DNA of 64,000 nt from Parendozoicomonas sp. Alg238-R29. Its GTDB lineage: Bacteria > Pseudomonadota > Gammaproteobacteria > Pseudomonadales > Endozoicomonadaceae. Each line of letters begins with the position of its first letter. The first letter of the stretch is position 1. Position numbers and translations under genes: made by a program. A model generated the notes under the pieces. It did not search any database, was not told the origin of the DNA, and was given only the letters and a program-made list of their open reading frames with translations. Location: positions 1-64,000 of the forward strand of contig NZ_CAMZOG010000007.1 in NCBI RefSeq assembly GCF_947331445.1, written 5' to 3'. Shown here piece after piece: positions 27,240-36,480 of this stretch.

Positions 27240-27540
27240 CCTTAAAACTAGTCAGGATGGCTCTCAAACCACTCTTTCAAAGCTCTCCTGACACTCTTTG
27301 CTTCAATAATAAACTCTGGACTAACCGCCTCATGCCTGATACGAATATGGTTATCCAGGGTTTCTAATCGCCGGATATCAATACCAGAATATTAATACCA
27401 ATCTGGATATCAATATTGTTGTTGCGGATAAATTCAATCATGGCCAGGGTCGGCCCATTGAGAATCTGTTGGCACTGATACATGCCCGCTCTCCGAAGTC
27501 GTGTGGCACTGCTCTGATCATCAGGTTATCGACGCAAGCT
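27240..27540 (-). pseudogene. Probable decayed gene fragment (minus strand)
   Basis: Two minus-strand readings in different frames seem to belong together. The first is RLRRAGMYQCQQILNGPTLA then MIEFIRNNNIDIQI. The second is IDIRRLETLDNHIRIRHEAV and EFIIEAKSVRRALKEWFESH, closing at TAG. The amphipathic helical style suggests a DNA-binding or coiled regulator, but I cannot name it. It lies upstream of the TetR gene on the opposite strand. The evidence for a gene is the readings alone. Confidence 0.35.
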
Positions 27541-27580
27541 CCCGGTTATTGAAATATGTAGAATCAAGGAAGGTTCTGAT

Positions 27581-28162
27581 ATGACACGCCCAGCAGGTTT
27601 TGAGCGAAAAGAGATTCTGGAACGAGCCATGGATCCATTCTGGCGAAATGGCTATGAGGGTACATCCCTCCGACAACTGGAGGAAGCCACCAGCCTGAAT
27701 CCGGGAAGCCTTTACCACCATTTTCGCAGTAAGGAAGAATTGTTCCGGGAAGTGCTGATTCATTACATAGAAAATCACCTTCTTTCCCGCCTCGCTCACT
27801 ACTTGACCCATCATCCGCCCCTGGAAAGTCTGAGGCTGTTTTTCACCACCAGTTATCGTCGGGAATATATTAAGGAATACCGCTGCGGGTGTTTGTTGGT
27901 ACTGGCCATGATGGAGGGACAGAAAGAAACTTTATCTCCCCTGCTTAAAGATGCTCTTGGTCGCCTGGAATCAGGCTTTGCAGACACATTACTTGCTGCA
28001 GGAAAGCCTGCAGCCTGTGGCCGCATACTTCTTGATAACTATTTGGCGCTCCAGTTGTCAGGACACTTACTCGGAAGCCAGAAAACACTGGATAGCTATG
28101 TTCGAGGCATCTTCGCGTTTTTGCCCAGCGAACAACGAGAAAAGCAGTTACTGCCAGATTAA
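27581..28162 (+). CDS. TetR-family transcriptional regulator
   Basis: 193 residues. The N-terminal helix-turn-helix is typical: GYEGTSLRQLEEATSLNPGSLYHHFRSKEELFREVL, residues of about 24-60. The C-terminal helices should bind a small ligand. It has CGCLL in the ligand part. TetR regulators usually repress adjacent genes, but the next downstream gene is yejK and the upstream one appears decayed, so its target is uncertain. The SD AAGGAAGG lies just before ATG 27581. Confidence 0.9.
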   Translation: MTRPAGFERKEILERAMDPFWRNGYEGTSLRQLEEATSLNPGSLYHHFRSKEELFREVLIHYIENHLLSRLAHYLTHHPPLESLRLFFTTSYRREYIKEYRCGCLLVLAMMEGQKETLSPLLKDALGRLESGFADTLLAAGKPAACGRILLDNYLALQLSGHLLGSQKTLDSYVRGIFAFLPSEQREKQLLPD

Positions 28163-28245
28163 CCACTCACAGGTTGCCGCCATAGCTGTATAATTATGCT
28201 CTTTGCCTTCTGTCAGCCACAGCGAATAATGAGCCTATTTCAGTT

Positions 28246-29238
28246 ATGAGCATTACCAACCTGATTGTTCACCGGATTGAACGCCGCCCCGATGCTGAGA
28301 GTTCTGAGCTGCGCACCCGGGCAACCCCTCTTGCCAGTAATAATATCTGCGAAAGTTTTCTGGAAGATCTGATTGCGTCCTACAACAAGAAAGGCGACAA
28401 AGGCCACGGGGCATTTGGTGGTGAAGCCACCGTGTTCCGCACCCGGCTTGAAGATTACCTGGAAGAGCGCCTCTCTTTTACCGAGTTCAGTCTCACTGTT
28501 GCAGAGGGTTTAAAAGAAAAACTGGATGAAGCCGGCATGTTCCCCGGGGGCTTTATACTGGTAGCGCACTATGTCAGTGGGCTGACCAAATATATGATTG
28601 TTGCCACTCTGCCACCGGCTACCAGCACGACTATTACCGAGCAGCTGGAGTTGTCTGATACAACCCACCTTGATCTGGCACGTTTGAGCCTTGCTGCTCG
28701 TATTAACTTGAGTGAATGGCAAGATAACCAGACCAGCTCTCGCTATATCTCCTGGATCAAACCCAAAGCTGGCCGCAGACTCAGTGATTGCCTGACCACA
28801 TTTATTGGTTGCGAAGAAACTGGCGACACCAAAAAAGATACAACCAAGTTAATGAGCGCTGTATCGGATTACTGCAAAACCATTGAATCAGACACCGAAC
28901 GCAACGATGTTAAGAAAAAGGTTTTTGAATACTGCGATGGACAGCTGCAGGAATACAAAACTATCTCAGTGGGCGAACTTTCCGCACACCTGAACGAAGA
29001 TGCACCGGAAGGTTTCGAGCGTTTTATAAATACCCGGGATTATGATGTAACACCGAATATGCAACCAAGCCGCAGTCAGCTGAAGAAACTGGTTCGCTAT
29101 ACTGGTCGGGACAAAGGGATTAATATTGCCTTTGATTCCGATGTCTACGGAAGCCGTGTTCGTTACGACAGGGAGCGAGACAGCATTACAATTATCGGCG
29201 TTCCAGATACTTTAAAGAAACAGCTGGAAGAGGGCTAA
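28246..29238 (+). CDS. yejK: Nucleoid-associated protein YejK/NdpA
   Basis: 330 residues, close to E. coli YejK (335). The N-terminus (MSITNLIVHRIERRPDAES) and the later DLIASYN, FILVAHYVSGLTKYM, DLARLSLAARINLSEW, RYISWIKPKAGRRLSD... match the 37-kDa nucleoid-associated family. The protein binds DNA and is associated with the nucleoid. Its wider function is not well defined in the family. It stands alone on the plus strand and has no signal sequence. Confidence 0.92.
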   Translation: MSITNLIVHRIERRPDAESSELRTRATPLASNNICESFLEDLIASYNKKGDKGHGAFGGEATVFRTRLEDYLEERLSFTEFSLTVAEGLKEKLDEAGMFPGGFILVAHYVSGLTKYMIVATLPPATSTTITEQLELSDTTHLDLARLSLAARINLSEWQDNQTSSRYISWIKPKAGRRLSDCLTTFIGCEETGDTKKDTTKLMSAVSDYCKTIESDTERNDVKKKVFEYCDGQLQEYKTISVGELSAHLNEDAPEGFERFINTRDYDVTPNMQPSRSQLKKLVRYTGRDKGINIAFDSDVYGSRVRYDRERDSITIIGVPDTLKKQLEEG

Positions 29239-29284
29239 TCCCTGTTGAGAAAACTATTGCCAGAACAATAACCGGAGGCAAAGC

Positions 29285-29935
29285 ATGAGCACACACCGTC
29301 GCATTCGAGTGTGGGATATTCCAACCCGTTTGTTTCACTGGCTGCTTGTACTTTGCTTCGCCGGTCTCTGGTACACCGGCACAGAAGGCGATATGGATCG
29401 CCATGTTCTGCTGGGCTACACAGTTCTTGGTTTACTGTTGTTTCGTATTGGCTGGGGGCTTGGTGGCGGCTATTTCAGCCGATTTAAAGCATTACAGCTT
29501 TCCCCTTCTACAGCCCTTAATTATCTTCGTAAAGGAATGAAAACCGATTACCCCGGACACAACCCTCTGGGCAGCTGGGGCGTAGTAGTCATTCTTACAG
29601 GAATGTTTGTTCAGGTTGGTAGCGGGCTGTTTGCCAACGACAGCATTCTCACTGAAGGCCCTTTAGCTCAATTTGTAAGTGGCGATACCAGTGACTGGCT
29701 AACAACCATTCACTCCCTGAACTTCGATATTCTGCTCTGGATTATCGGCTTTCATGTTGCAGCTGTGCTATTTCATACAATGATCCACAAGGAAGACATC
29801 CTGCCCGGCATGATTACCGGTCGGCGGAATATTCATAGCCGCTACCTGGAGCCCTCACCCAGCTCCTGGGAGTTCTTTACTGTGCTTGTACTGTTTGCCA
29901 CCATGGTTATCACATGGCTCTCTGATCTGGCATAA
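29285..29935 (+). CDS. Cytochrome b561-type membrane protein
   Basis: 216 residues with four transmembrane helices. RIRVWDIPTRLFHWLLVLCFAG gives the first heme ligand His18, and other conserved histidines (HVLLGYTVLG; H in TIHSLN; H in GFHVAAVLFH) fit a di-heme cytochrome b of the b561/Ni-Fe hydrogenase-type family. It would move electrons across or within the inner membrane between quinones and a partner such as a periplasmic c-type cytochrome. A cytochrome c' gene lies 2.7 kb away, too far to argue a link. Confidence 0.85.
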   Translation: MSTHRRIRVWDIPTRLFHWLLVLCFAGLWYTGTEGDMDRHVLLGYTVLGLLLFRIGWGLGGGYFSRFKALQLSPSTALNYLRKGMKTDYPGHNPLGSWGVVVILTGMFVQVGSGLFANDSILTEGPLAQFVSGDTSDWLTTIHSLNFDILLWIIGFHVAAVLFHTMIHKEDILPGMITGRRNIHSRYLEPSPSSWEFFTVLVLFATMVITWLSDLA

Positions 29936-30035
29936 GCCTTCTATAAGGACGTTTCAGGATCTCCCTCCAGTGCCGATATGACCTGCAGTAACCCCCTGAC
30001 GATAAAGGAAGTTTCAGGGCTTAGGGAGACTAAGA

Positions 30036-32162
30036 ATGTCCATGCAGGTTGGAGGTGGAGGCGGTGTTCGCCCCTTAGGCCCTCCTACGCAACAGCCGCA
30101 GGTTCAGCAACCTGCAACCAAAACAGATACGCAAGCTCCCCAGACAACACCGGGGCGGGCTGGTCAAACCCTGCATAACGTCAACAGCTTCAACAGCCAA
30201 CCAGTTAGCAATGATCTGGAACAACTCCAACAATGGCTCAACAAGCTGAAAGGCGGCAATCAACCTCAGCAAACTCCCGCCCAACAAACAGCAATATCGC
30301 CACAAGGCTCCAATCTTCAACAGGCTCAGCAGAATGCCCAAACAGCCACTGCACCACAGCCCACGGCCACTGGTTCCTCAGAACCTCCATCTACACCGAT
30401 TGGAGAAACACCGCCAACGCCTGCGCCAACCCCAGCCCCAGCCCCAGCCCCAGCCCCAGCCCCAACAGAAAAGCCGGTGGGAACACAAACTGAAGCTCCA
30501 AAACCACCTCCTGAGGAACCCTTGGAGCCACCGCCTCCCCCCCCTCTGACTAAAAACCAAAAGGCCCTGTTAAACAAAGGGCTTGAGAAACTTGGGGGCA
30601 CACTGGGCATAGGCAAGGCAGACCTTGCGAGGCTGACTCATGCTAAAGCTACATCCAACGACGCTCTTTATTTCTATCAGCTAGGAAAATTGGAAATCCC
30701 CCCAGGTAGTGCAAAAGACAGGCAACTCCAGACTGGCCTACGTAAATTATTCAGTGCTATTAACAGCCCAGGACAGCCTATCGCCGAAGCAGTGAAAACA
30801 ACCATTGTCCTGGATGACGTGACCAAGCTTGCTGGCTCCAAAGCTATCAACCTTCCACCCACCCTGGTTGTTGATCTGGGTGCATTAACGAGCAATGAAG
30901 CTGATCGTTTCGTGGCATTGGCTCAGGCTGTTGGAGTCCCTGTGCAAAAAGCAAAAACTTTGCTCAAGGGGTTTGCTGCACTAGGGCAACAATTTGACAT
31001 AACTCCTTCAGAACTGGATTCAATCCTTGGGAATGCCTCCCGAACAGTGAATACGACTATTTCTGTAGAGATGCAGAAAGCCGCACGATCCATGGGAATC
31101 TCCCCGGAGTTGTTCAATGATCTTGCTAACGCTGCGCTCACCAAAGACAGTAAAAAGTTTGCTTCCATCGGTCAGCAAGCCGGATTAAGCAGAGATCAGA
31201 TCAAAAACATTCTCCCTAAAATAACTAACGCTCTTTCTTCCCTTGGCAAGAACCCCGTCATCACAGGCGAAAAACTTCTGCGCTTCACAAAAGATACTTC
31301 TGTACAGAATCAGATTTATGCAGCAGGTAAAGCAGTTGGTCTTTCTCAGTCTCAAAGTATTACGCTAGCCGCCACATTTGTTGATAAAGGGCTTTCCGGG
31401 TACTCCGGCCTGGCACAGGAGTACGGCCTTAAAGGTAATGATCTCTCCCTTCTTAACAAACTGCAGAATATTGAAAAGCAGCAAGGACATAATGCCCTGA
31501 GACTGGCTACTAATAATGTGGAAAGTATTATTGAACAGCAGGCCCTGGCCCGTGAACTTGGCCTTCAGACAAAATCTATCGGTTGGGGTACAACTTTCAA
31601 ACCAGCACCATTGAAGCCTCCCAGCCGTGGACCTTTTGATTTCTTCAACAAAATCCGCAGTGCTATCCAGTCTTCCTTGAACAACGTAAAAAAAGCTGGA
31701 ACTGAGGCTGCACAAGCAGTGACGAAAGCAGCACAAGCAGCGCAAGCAGCGGCACAAGCAGTAGATACTGCCAAAGTTCAGAACGAAATACGTTTTGTGA
31801 AGCTCTCTGACGAGCTTCAGAATGTGCGCCAGAATATTAACAAGCTGAAAAAGGCAGCAAGTCATCCACTTATCCGGCATTCCCACCCACATGTGTATGA
31901 CAAGTTGAGGGGGCTGCAGAATCAAGAACACAACATTAAAGCAGAGCTCGATAAAATCAAAAATGCCGGTCATGCACCTTCAGCAACAAGAGTGCGGGAA
32001 ATTAAACTGATCGATAAGCTGGATGCTATGAAAGAAAGGCTTGCCAAAATGGAATCACTGGCGAAAAAAAATTCATTCCTATCTATGTTCCACCAGCCAG
32101 CCATTAATGATTTAAAGGCTAAGATTAAAACCTTAGAAGAACGCCTCGAAAAGCTCAGGTAA
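30036..32162 (+). CDS. Large Pro/Gln-rich protein with coiled-coil C-terminus, effector candidate
   Basis: 708 residues, no signal peptide or membrane segment. A GGGAG-type ribosome site precedes ATG 30036. Residues 1-170 are Gln/Pro/Thr-rich and low in acids, with a PAPAPAPAP tract and a PPPPPP stretch near 165. Then comes a large helical region rich in Leu/Ala with recurring AxxLGISxxxL/AxxxGL-like motifs at intervals of about 30-40 residues (e.g. AVGVPVQKAKTLLKGF, AGLSRDQIKNIL, AVGLSQSQSITLA), suggesting a helical repeat. The last 170 residues are Ala/Lys-rich coiled coil. I recognise no family. The next gene, 11 bases on, is probably co-transcribed. Confidence 0.6.
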   Translation: MSMQVGGGGGVRPLGPPTQQPQVQQPATKTDTQAPQTTPGRAGQTLHNVNSFNSQPVSNDLEQLQQWLNKLKGGNQPQQTPAQQTAISPQGSNLQQAQQNAQTATAPQPTATGSSEPPSTPIGETPPTPAPTPAPAPAPAPAPTEKPVGTQTEAPKPPPEEPLEPPPPPPLTKNQKALLNKGLEKLGGTLGIGKADLARLTHAKATSNDALYFYQLGKLEIPPGSAKDRQLQTGLRKLFSAINSPGQPIAEAVKTTIVLDDVTKLAGSKAINLPPTLVVDLGALTSNEADRFVALAQAVGVPVQKAKTLLKGFAALGQQFDITPSELDSILGNASRTVNTTISVEMQKAARSMGISPELFNDLANAALTKDSKKFASIGQQAGLSRDQIKNILPKITNALSSLGKNPVITGEKLLRFTKDTSVQNQIYAAGKAVGLSQSQSITLAATFVDKGLSGYSGLAQEYGLKGNDLSLLNKLQNIEKQQGHNALRLATNNVESIIEQQALARELGLQTKSIGWGTTFKPAPLKPPSRGPFDFFNKIRSAIQSSLNNVKKAGTEAAQAVTKAAQAAQAAAQAVDTAKVQNEIRFVKLSDELQNVRQNINKLKKAASHPLIRHSHPHVYDKLRGLQNQEHNIKAELDKIKNAGHAPSATRVREIKLIDKLDAMKERLAKMESLAKKNSFLSMFHQPAINDLKAKIKTLEERLEKLR

Positions 32163-32173
32163 AGGATTAAACG

Positions 32174-32563
32174 ATGGCCAGCCCAGATATTGGACGATCA
32201 GCACAACGGGTTTTCAAACACTATAAAAAGCATTACAGCGATATAACAACCCTGTTTGAGCTTTCCAATCTGTCATTACCGTCTTCCCCAGCCATCAGTA
32301 ATGAACTGCCAGATGACGTGCTTGCCTTACAGCAAAAAGCAGATCAAAGCCTTGAGCAACTCAAGCAATATACAGCCGATGTTGATGCTCTCAATAACAT
32401 AGACCCAAGCCAGCTTCAATCCAAAAACCCAGAGCTCTGTATGGCCCTGGTTAACTATAAAAAAGATCTGGATGTACTGTTTTCGGCCATTCAGGCTGTT
32501 AAAGCCAAAGCGCCAAAATCAGCGAGCAAGAAGGGAAAACGAGTCAGAACCCCCAAATTTTGA
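32174..32563 (+). CDS. Small helical protein, partner of the upstream gene
   Basis: 129 residues, mostly helical, basic C-terminus (KKGKRVRTPKF). It begins 11 bases after the stop of the large Pro/Gln-rich protein, with AGGATT upstream, so co-translation is likely. Its size would fit a secretion chaperone or cognate small partner. It is too basic for a classical acidic type III chaperone, and I see no match. The stop lies in the loop of the terminator hairpin. Confidence 0.5.
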   Translation: MASPDIGRSAQRVFKHYKKHYSDITTLFELSNLSLPSSPAISNELPDDVLALQQKADQSLEQLKQYTADVDALNNIDPSQLQSKNPELCMALVNYKKDLDVLFSAIQAVKAKAPKSASKKGKRVRTPKF

Positions 32564-32576
32564 TTCTGACTCGTTA
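32541..32576. terminator. Terminator between convergent genes
   Basis: GAGTCAGAA (32541-32549) pairs with TTCTGACTC (32564-32572). On the minus strand the stem is followed by GTTTTCC, so it mainly serves cytochrome c'. On the plus strand the T-run is weak. Confidence 0.7.
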
Positions 32577-32584
32577 AACAAACA

Positions 32585-33070
32585 TTACTTATTCTTGAAC
32601 TTCTTATGGCAGGAGCCGCAGTTATCCGCCATAGCTTTGAAAGCCGGAACACTGTCTTTCATATTACCACTGGCCGCAGCAATCTTGAGCTTGCCCGCAT
32701 GGTCAGCCAGTTCTTTCATCAACTTATCAAACTCAGCCTTATCTTCCCAGATTTCAGGCTTAGCCTTTGAATCAGAAGTGAGGTGTTTCTTTTCAAAGCC
32801 TTCACCAGACCATTGCGTCACAACCGCCAGACGGTCTGCATCACTCTGGAACTGAGCAGCATCAAAAGGCTTCTTCCCTTTGATCATCGCACCCATATCA
32901 CCAAAGTAGGTGCCTACCAGCGCCATATGAGCTTTACGCAGGTAAACTGCGTCGTCATCCTTTCCAAAGTCCATAGAGTGGGCAGATACACCTGCGACCA
33001 TCATCATAACTGCAAACGGAACCAGTCCTTTTGCAAGCACTTGTCTTACAACAGCTTTGTTTAACATCAT
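32585..33070 (-). CDS. Cytochrome c' (class II cytochrome c)
   Basis: ATG 33070, preceded by GAGG 6 bases away, gives 161 residues with a signal peptide ending at VSAHS. The in-frame ATG at 33082 is less well placed. The C-terminal CGSCHKKF gives the class II C-x2-C-H heme site near the end, the hallmark of the four-helix cytochrome c' family. Such periplasmic proteins bind or detoxify nitric oxide. The N-terminal AHMALVGTYFGDMGAMIK helix fits that fold. It is transcribed alone toward the terminator. Confidence 0.85.
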   Translation of the reverse strand: MMLNKAVVRQVLAKGLVPFAVMMMVAGVSAHSMDFGKDDDAVYLRKAHMALVGTYFGDMGAMIKGKKPFDAAQFQSDADRLAVVTQWSGEGFEKKHLTSDSKAKPEIWEDKAEFDKLMKELADHAGKLKIAAASGNMKDSVPAFKAMADNCGSCHKKFKNK

Positions 33071-33163
33071 GGTGTGCCTCATCTGGCGGTGTTATTTGAT
33101 TTTGTTCTTCAGGGTCTCACCAGCATAGCTCCCATACTCTGGTGATACAAAAACATCTGGTCA

Positions 33164-35248
33164 TCAGTAACAACCTTCATTCTGACTTCCACCCGGCAGG
33201 GGAATCACCGGTACACGGCCTTCAGCAATATTCTCCAGAAAACAACCATACTGATGCCGCGCCGCTTCCTGTTGAAATACTACGTGATGCCCCGACTTAA
33301 TTCCATCTTCAGGGTAGCGGACAACAGCTACTGTGCGTCCATCCCTGTTACCAGAAACCGGAGAAAACCATTGTTGATATCCTGCTGTTTTTAAATCGGG
33401 TAATAATTGCTCAGTTTCTGAAACGTTTAACTCAGGACCAAAAAGATCAGTACCAAGACTTACCAGTAGAGGTTTTTGATTAAATAAGCCAACCCAGTCA
33501 TCAAAGTGCCCCTCTACTATCAAGGTGTGTGGAGCCGTCGCCTGTGCTTCAGGTTCTCTGATCCAGCGGGCAGCATTGATGGAAAAATCGACCGGAGCCA
33601 ACGCTTGCTGAGAGAGTAACCACAATGGATGAAAAGGATCATTCACCACATCGTTTTTACCTGTGAAGAAAAACAGGGGCTCCAGTATATTTCCCAGAGG
33701 GTCTTCCCCAAGAACAGAGAGGTGCATAACAAGCCCAAGGTTATAGCTACCAGCACCACTGCCAATCACACCTTGAAAGGGCACAGGGTCAATAGCGGCC
33801 TGAGCAATTCCCGTCATCGCCCCGAGAGACTGCCCCATCACAACCTGTGTTGTTGCATCAAATCTTATTCGTCCATCCTCACTCAAAACGCCCGGGCAAA
33901 GTGAAGCATCAATATCGAGATTATTAACCAATCTTCGGAACAACACCCTTTCAATAACTGACTGTTCAAAATTGCCTCGCATAGCCAGCAAATTCATAAA
34001 GTTATAGGTTCCGATATTGAGCGAGAGTCCGGGTATTAAATCTGCAATAGCATTGAGAAAACCTGTGCTGTCTTCATGGTCAGCACCCATATGTCCACCC
34101 ATACCCGCTGTCGCCCAATTTCTCTGGGCTGCAACCTGAGATGGGCTGCCCTCCGTTGTGAGGGTTCCATCAGAAAGTGTAACTCCTCGGTCATGGGCCT
34201 GTGTCGCATAACCTGCAGTTCCATGGTTATAAAACATCATCGGATAACCGGAAGCCGGCATGGGAACTCTTGGCACAGTCACAACTAGCGGTGTTTCCCG
34301 GAAATATTGCACCTGTGGATTATTCACACTGTCATACTTAATGCGCCCTCCAGTCAGGGCGTAAGGAAACAACCCCGACTGCAAGCCTGGCACCTGCCAT
34401 TGAGAACCCAAAACACAATATTCCGAAGTTACATCCAGTAGCTCAAAATCAGACGTAGGTTGTGCCGGAGCTTGCTCATCAGCCCAGCGAGCCAGGTTCT
34501 GCAACGAAGATGATGGGTTACCTGTAGTCCATACAGTTGCTCCCACAATGTCGTTCACTGCTATTCCATCGAGTCGCAGCTGATCTTTAAGGGGCTGATA
34601 GATCGTTAAGGCACGTTCAGCGTCGTCAAAATCAATCGTCTTATTTACATGATGGGGGTTAACGCCCTCTAAAAGAGCAGTAAGAACCGGATTAGGAACC
34701 AGATTCTGGGCGTGCTCCGGAGAGATCTGCCTGGTTACAACAAGCGCATATGTATTATTTTCCTTTAACGGCTTCCCTGCAGGTAACACCTGTAATAATC
34801 CATCAGGACGATATTCATCACCTTTTTCACGATAGGAAACTCTTATAGGAAACCGTTTACCACGTTCATAAGAGGCGGAATCAATATCAATAAGCTGAAT
34901 AGCGGCATGGGTGGATACATAGTCTTGCGGACTTTCTTCAAATGAGAGGTAAGAAGCTGAAATGCCCCCACCAAAACGCATATAAAGTGGAAGGTTAGGG
35001 GCAAAACCAAAATAATCCTTCTCCGCCCATCTCACATAATTACCAATGGTTGCATTCAGGGGGTGTGGAAAGCGACTGAAATTAATTGAACCATCGTCAT
35101 TGCTTCGAATATCTGATGGAAACCCAGCATCAAAAAATCCCTTCTTGCCACTCACATCCAGAATCATTTGCTTATCTTCATAACATCCCTGAAGAAACAG
35201 GAGACCGGTGAGTAAAGTAGAAATATTAATTAAGCGAAATATATCCAT
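33164..35248 (-). CDS. Lipase-like lipoprotein, alpha/beta hydrolase
   Basis: 694 residues. Lipoprotein signal (LLTGLLFLQGC, Cys22). The catalytic region has a nucleophile elbow G-Q-S-L-G-A-M-T-G, a likely acid in EGHFDDWVG and a likely base in SGHHVVFQ. The N-terminal 260 residues are a beta-rich domain, and the whole shape (N-terminal domain plus hydrolase) is like the extracellular bacterial lipases in which the hydrolase follows a large N-terminal domain. The substrate would be long-chain esters. It faces the SDR gene across 190 bases containing another lone repeat end. Confidence 0.75.
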   Translation of the reverse strand: MDIFRLINISTLLTGLLFLQGCYEDKQMILDVSGKKGFFDAGFPSDIRSNDDGSINFSRFPHPLNATIGNYVRWAEKDYFGFAPNLPLYMRFGGGISASYLSFEESPQDYVSTHAAIQLIDIDSASYERGKRFPIRVSYREKGDEYRPDGLLQVLPAGKPLKENNTYALVVTRQISPEHAQNLVPNPVLTALLEGVNPHHVNKTIDFDDAERALTIYQPLKDQLRLDGIAVNDIVGATVWTTGNPSSSLQNLARWADEQAPAQPTSDFELLDVTSEYCVLGSQWQVPGLQSGLFPYALTGGRIKYDSVNNPQVQYFRETPLVVTVPRVPMPASGYPMMFYNHGTAGYATQAHDRGVTLSDGTLTTEGSPSQVAAQRNWATAGMGGHMGADHEDSTGFLNAIADLIPGLSLNIGTYNFMNLLAMRGNFEQSVIERVLFRRLVNNLDIDASLCPGVLSEDGRIRFDATTQVVMGQSLGAMTGIAQAAIDPVPFQGVIGSGAGSYNLGLVMHLSVLGEDPLGNILEPLFFFTGKNDVVNDPFHPLWLLSQQALAPVDFSINAARWIREPEAQATAPHTLIVEGHFDDWVGLFNQKPLLVSLGTDLFGPELNVSETEQLLPDLKTAGYQQWFSPVSGNRDGRTVAVVRYPEDGIKSGHHVVFQQEAARHQYGCFLENIAEGRVPVIPLPGGSQNEGCY

Positions 35249-35275
35249 ATATTACCTATATTATTATTTTTAGCC

Positions 35276-35290
35276 CTAGGCTCTGTTGAA
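35276..35290. repeat. Lone inverted-repeat end CTAGGnTCTGTTGA
   Basis: CTAGGCTCTGTTGAA, a match to the ends of the 46966-47253 element and to 5056-5070. It lies in the promoter interval between two divergent genes. Confidence 0.55.
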
Positions 35291-35439
35291 AGAAGGTAAC
35301 ACTGCATTTAAGGAATAGTAAATCAGGCTTTTAATATCCAGCTAATGCATCATCAAGCCTTTCCCAACACTTCATCTTGTAGATAAAAGCCCCTTCGCCT
35401 GTTAGTCTCGCTAAAAAAACAAACCCAAGAGTTAAAATC

Positions 35440-36414
35440 ATGTCAGTCACCCTTGTTACCGGAGCTACAGGCACTGTCGGCTTCAATATCGTGAAATATC
35501 TCCTGGAAGAGAATCGTACAGTAAGAGTTCTGGTACGAGATATTAAGAAAGCAAAAAAACTGCTACCTGAAGCGTGTGAGTTTTCACAAGGGGATATCAC
35601 TGACATTCAAAGTATTGAGCAGGCCATGACAGGTTGTGATGTGGTTCATCATGCGGCGGGACTTCCCGAACAATGGTTTAAAAACCCGGACATTTTTACC
35701 CACGTAAATGTTAGCGGAACCCAAAATATGCTGGCCACAGCGAAAAAACTTGGCGTAAAGAAATTTGTTTTTACCAGCACCATAGATGTTTTCGAAGGTC
35801 ATGCCCATCAGCTCTACGACGAATCAATACTGGATACCAAACCCAAAGGCACATTTTATGAACGAAGCAAGCAAGCGGCTGACAAGCTTGCTGTAAAAGC
35901 CATGAACGATGGTCTGAACATTGTCTTTATTCATCCATCTGCAGTGTATGGGCCAGGGCCAGACATCCATCATTCAGTCGGTATAAATGAAGTTATTACC
36001 AAAGTCAGAAACAATGATATTCCTTTACTGCTACCCGGTGGATTTCCAGTCGTTTATAGCGAGAATGTAGGCAAAGCTCATGTTGCCGCTGAGAGCATGC
36101 CATCCGGCAGTCGTTATATTCTCAGTGATCAGTACGTTACTCTTACCGAGCTTGTTGGGCTTATTCACAAGCAACTGAATATCAAACGTAACATTCCGCA
36201 TGTTATGCCAGTTTGGGTTGGTTCAGTCATTGCAACCACCGGCGAATGGATTGCTGGTCTTATTAATAAAAAACCACTGATTGCCAAAGGTGAGCTGACT
36301 TTTCTGCAATGGCAGGCGATTCCCAATGGCCAGAAGGCCACAAAGGAACTTGGAATCAACTATGTCGGTTTACAGGAAGGTCTGCAGAAAACAATAGAAT
36401 TGCAGGATGCTTAA
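35440..36414 (+). CDS. NAD-dependent epimerase/dehydratase (extended SDR)
   Basis: 324 residues. Rossmann motif TGATGTVG at about residues 7-14, an N-terminal VTLVTGATG strand, and the catalytic pair Y-x3-K in FYERSKQAA near residues 142-146, with Thr/Ser in FVFTSTIDVF before it. Extended SDRs of this type reduce or epimerise sugar nucleotides or dihydroflavonol-like substrates. The C-terminus is divergent and gives no substrate. A hairpin follows the stop. Confidence 0.85.
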   Translation: MSVTLVTGATGTVGFNIVKYLLEENRTVRVLVRDIKKAKKLLPEACEFSQGDITDIQSIEQAMTGCDVVHHAAGLPEQWFKNPDIFTHVNVSGTQNMLATAKKLGVKKFVFTSTIDVFEGHAHQLYDESILDTKPKGTFYERSKQAADKLAVKAMNDGLNIVFIHPSAVYGPGPDIHHSVGINEVITKVRNNDIPLLLPGGFPVVYSENVGKAHVAAESMPSGSRYILSDQYVTLTELVGLIHKQLNIKRNIPHVMPVWVGSVIATTGEWIAGLINKKPLIAKGELTFLQWQAIPNGQKATKELGINYVGLQEGLQKTIELQDA

Positions 36415-36421
36415 ACTGCAT

Positions 36422-36455
36422 GTCGGCCAAGTTGTTATGTTTACTCTTGGCCGAC
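36422..36455 (+). terminator. Hairpin after the SDR gene
   Basis: GTCGGCCAAG (36422-36431) pairs perfectly with CTTGGCCGAC (36446-36455). It sits 8 bases after the stop. No T-run follows, so it may be an mRNA 3' hairpin or a weak terminator. Confidence 0.55.
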
Positions 36456-36480
36456 ATTCAATGCCTTTCATAGCTTAGAC

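Noticed and set aside
30430-30475. Short tandem repeat coding for PAPAPA as a possible mobile or CRISPR repeat
   Set aside because: It is a six-base coding microsatellite inside the 30036 gene, with no spacers.
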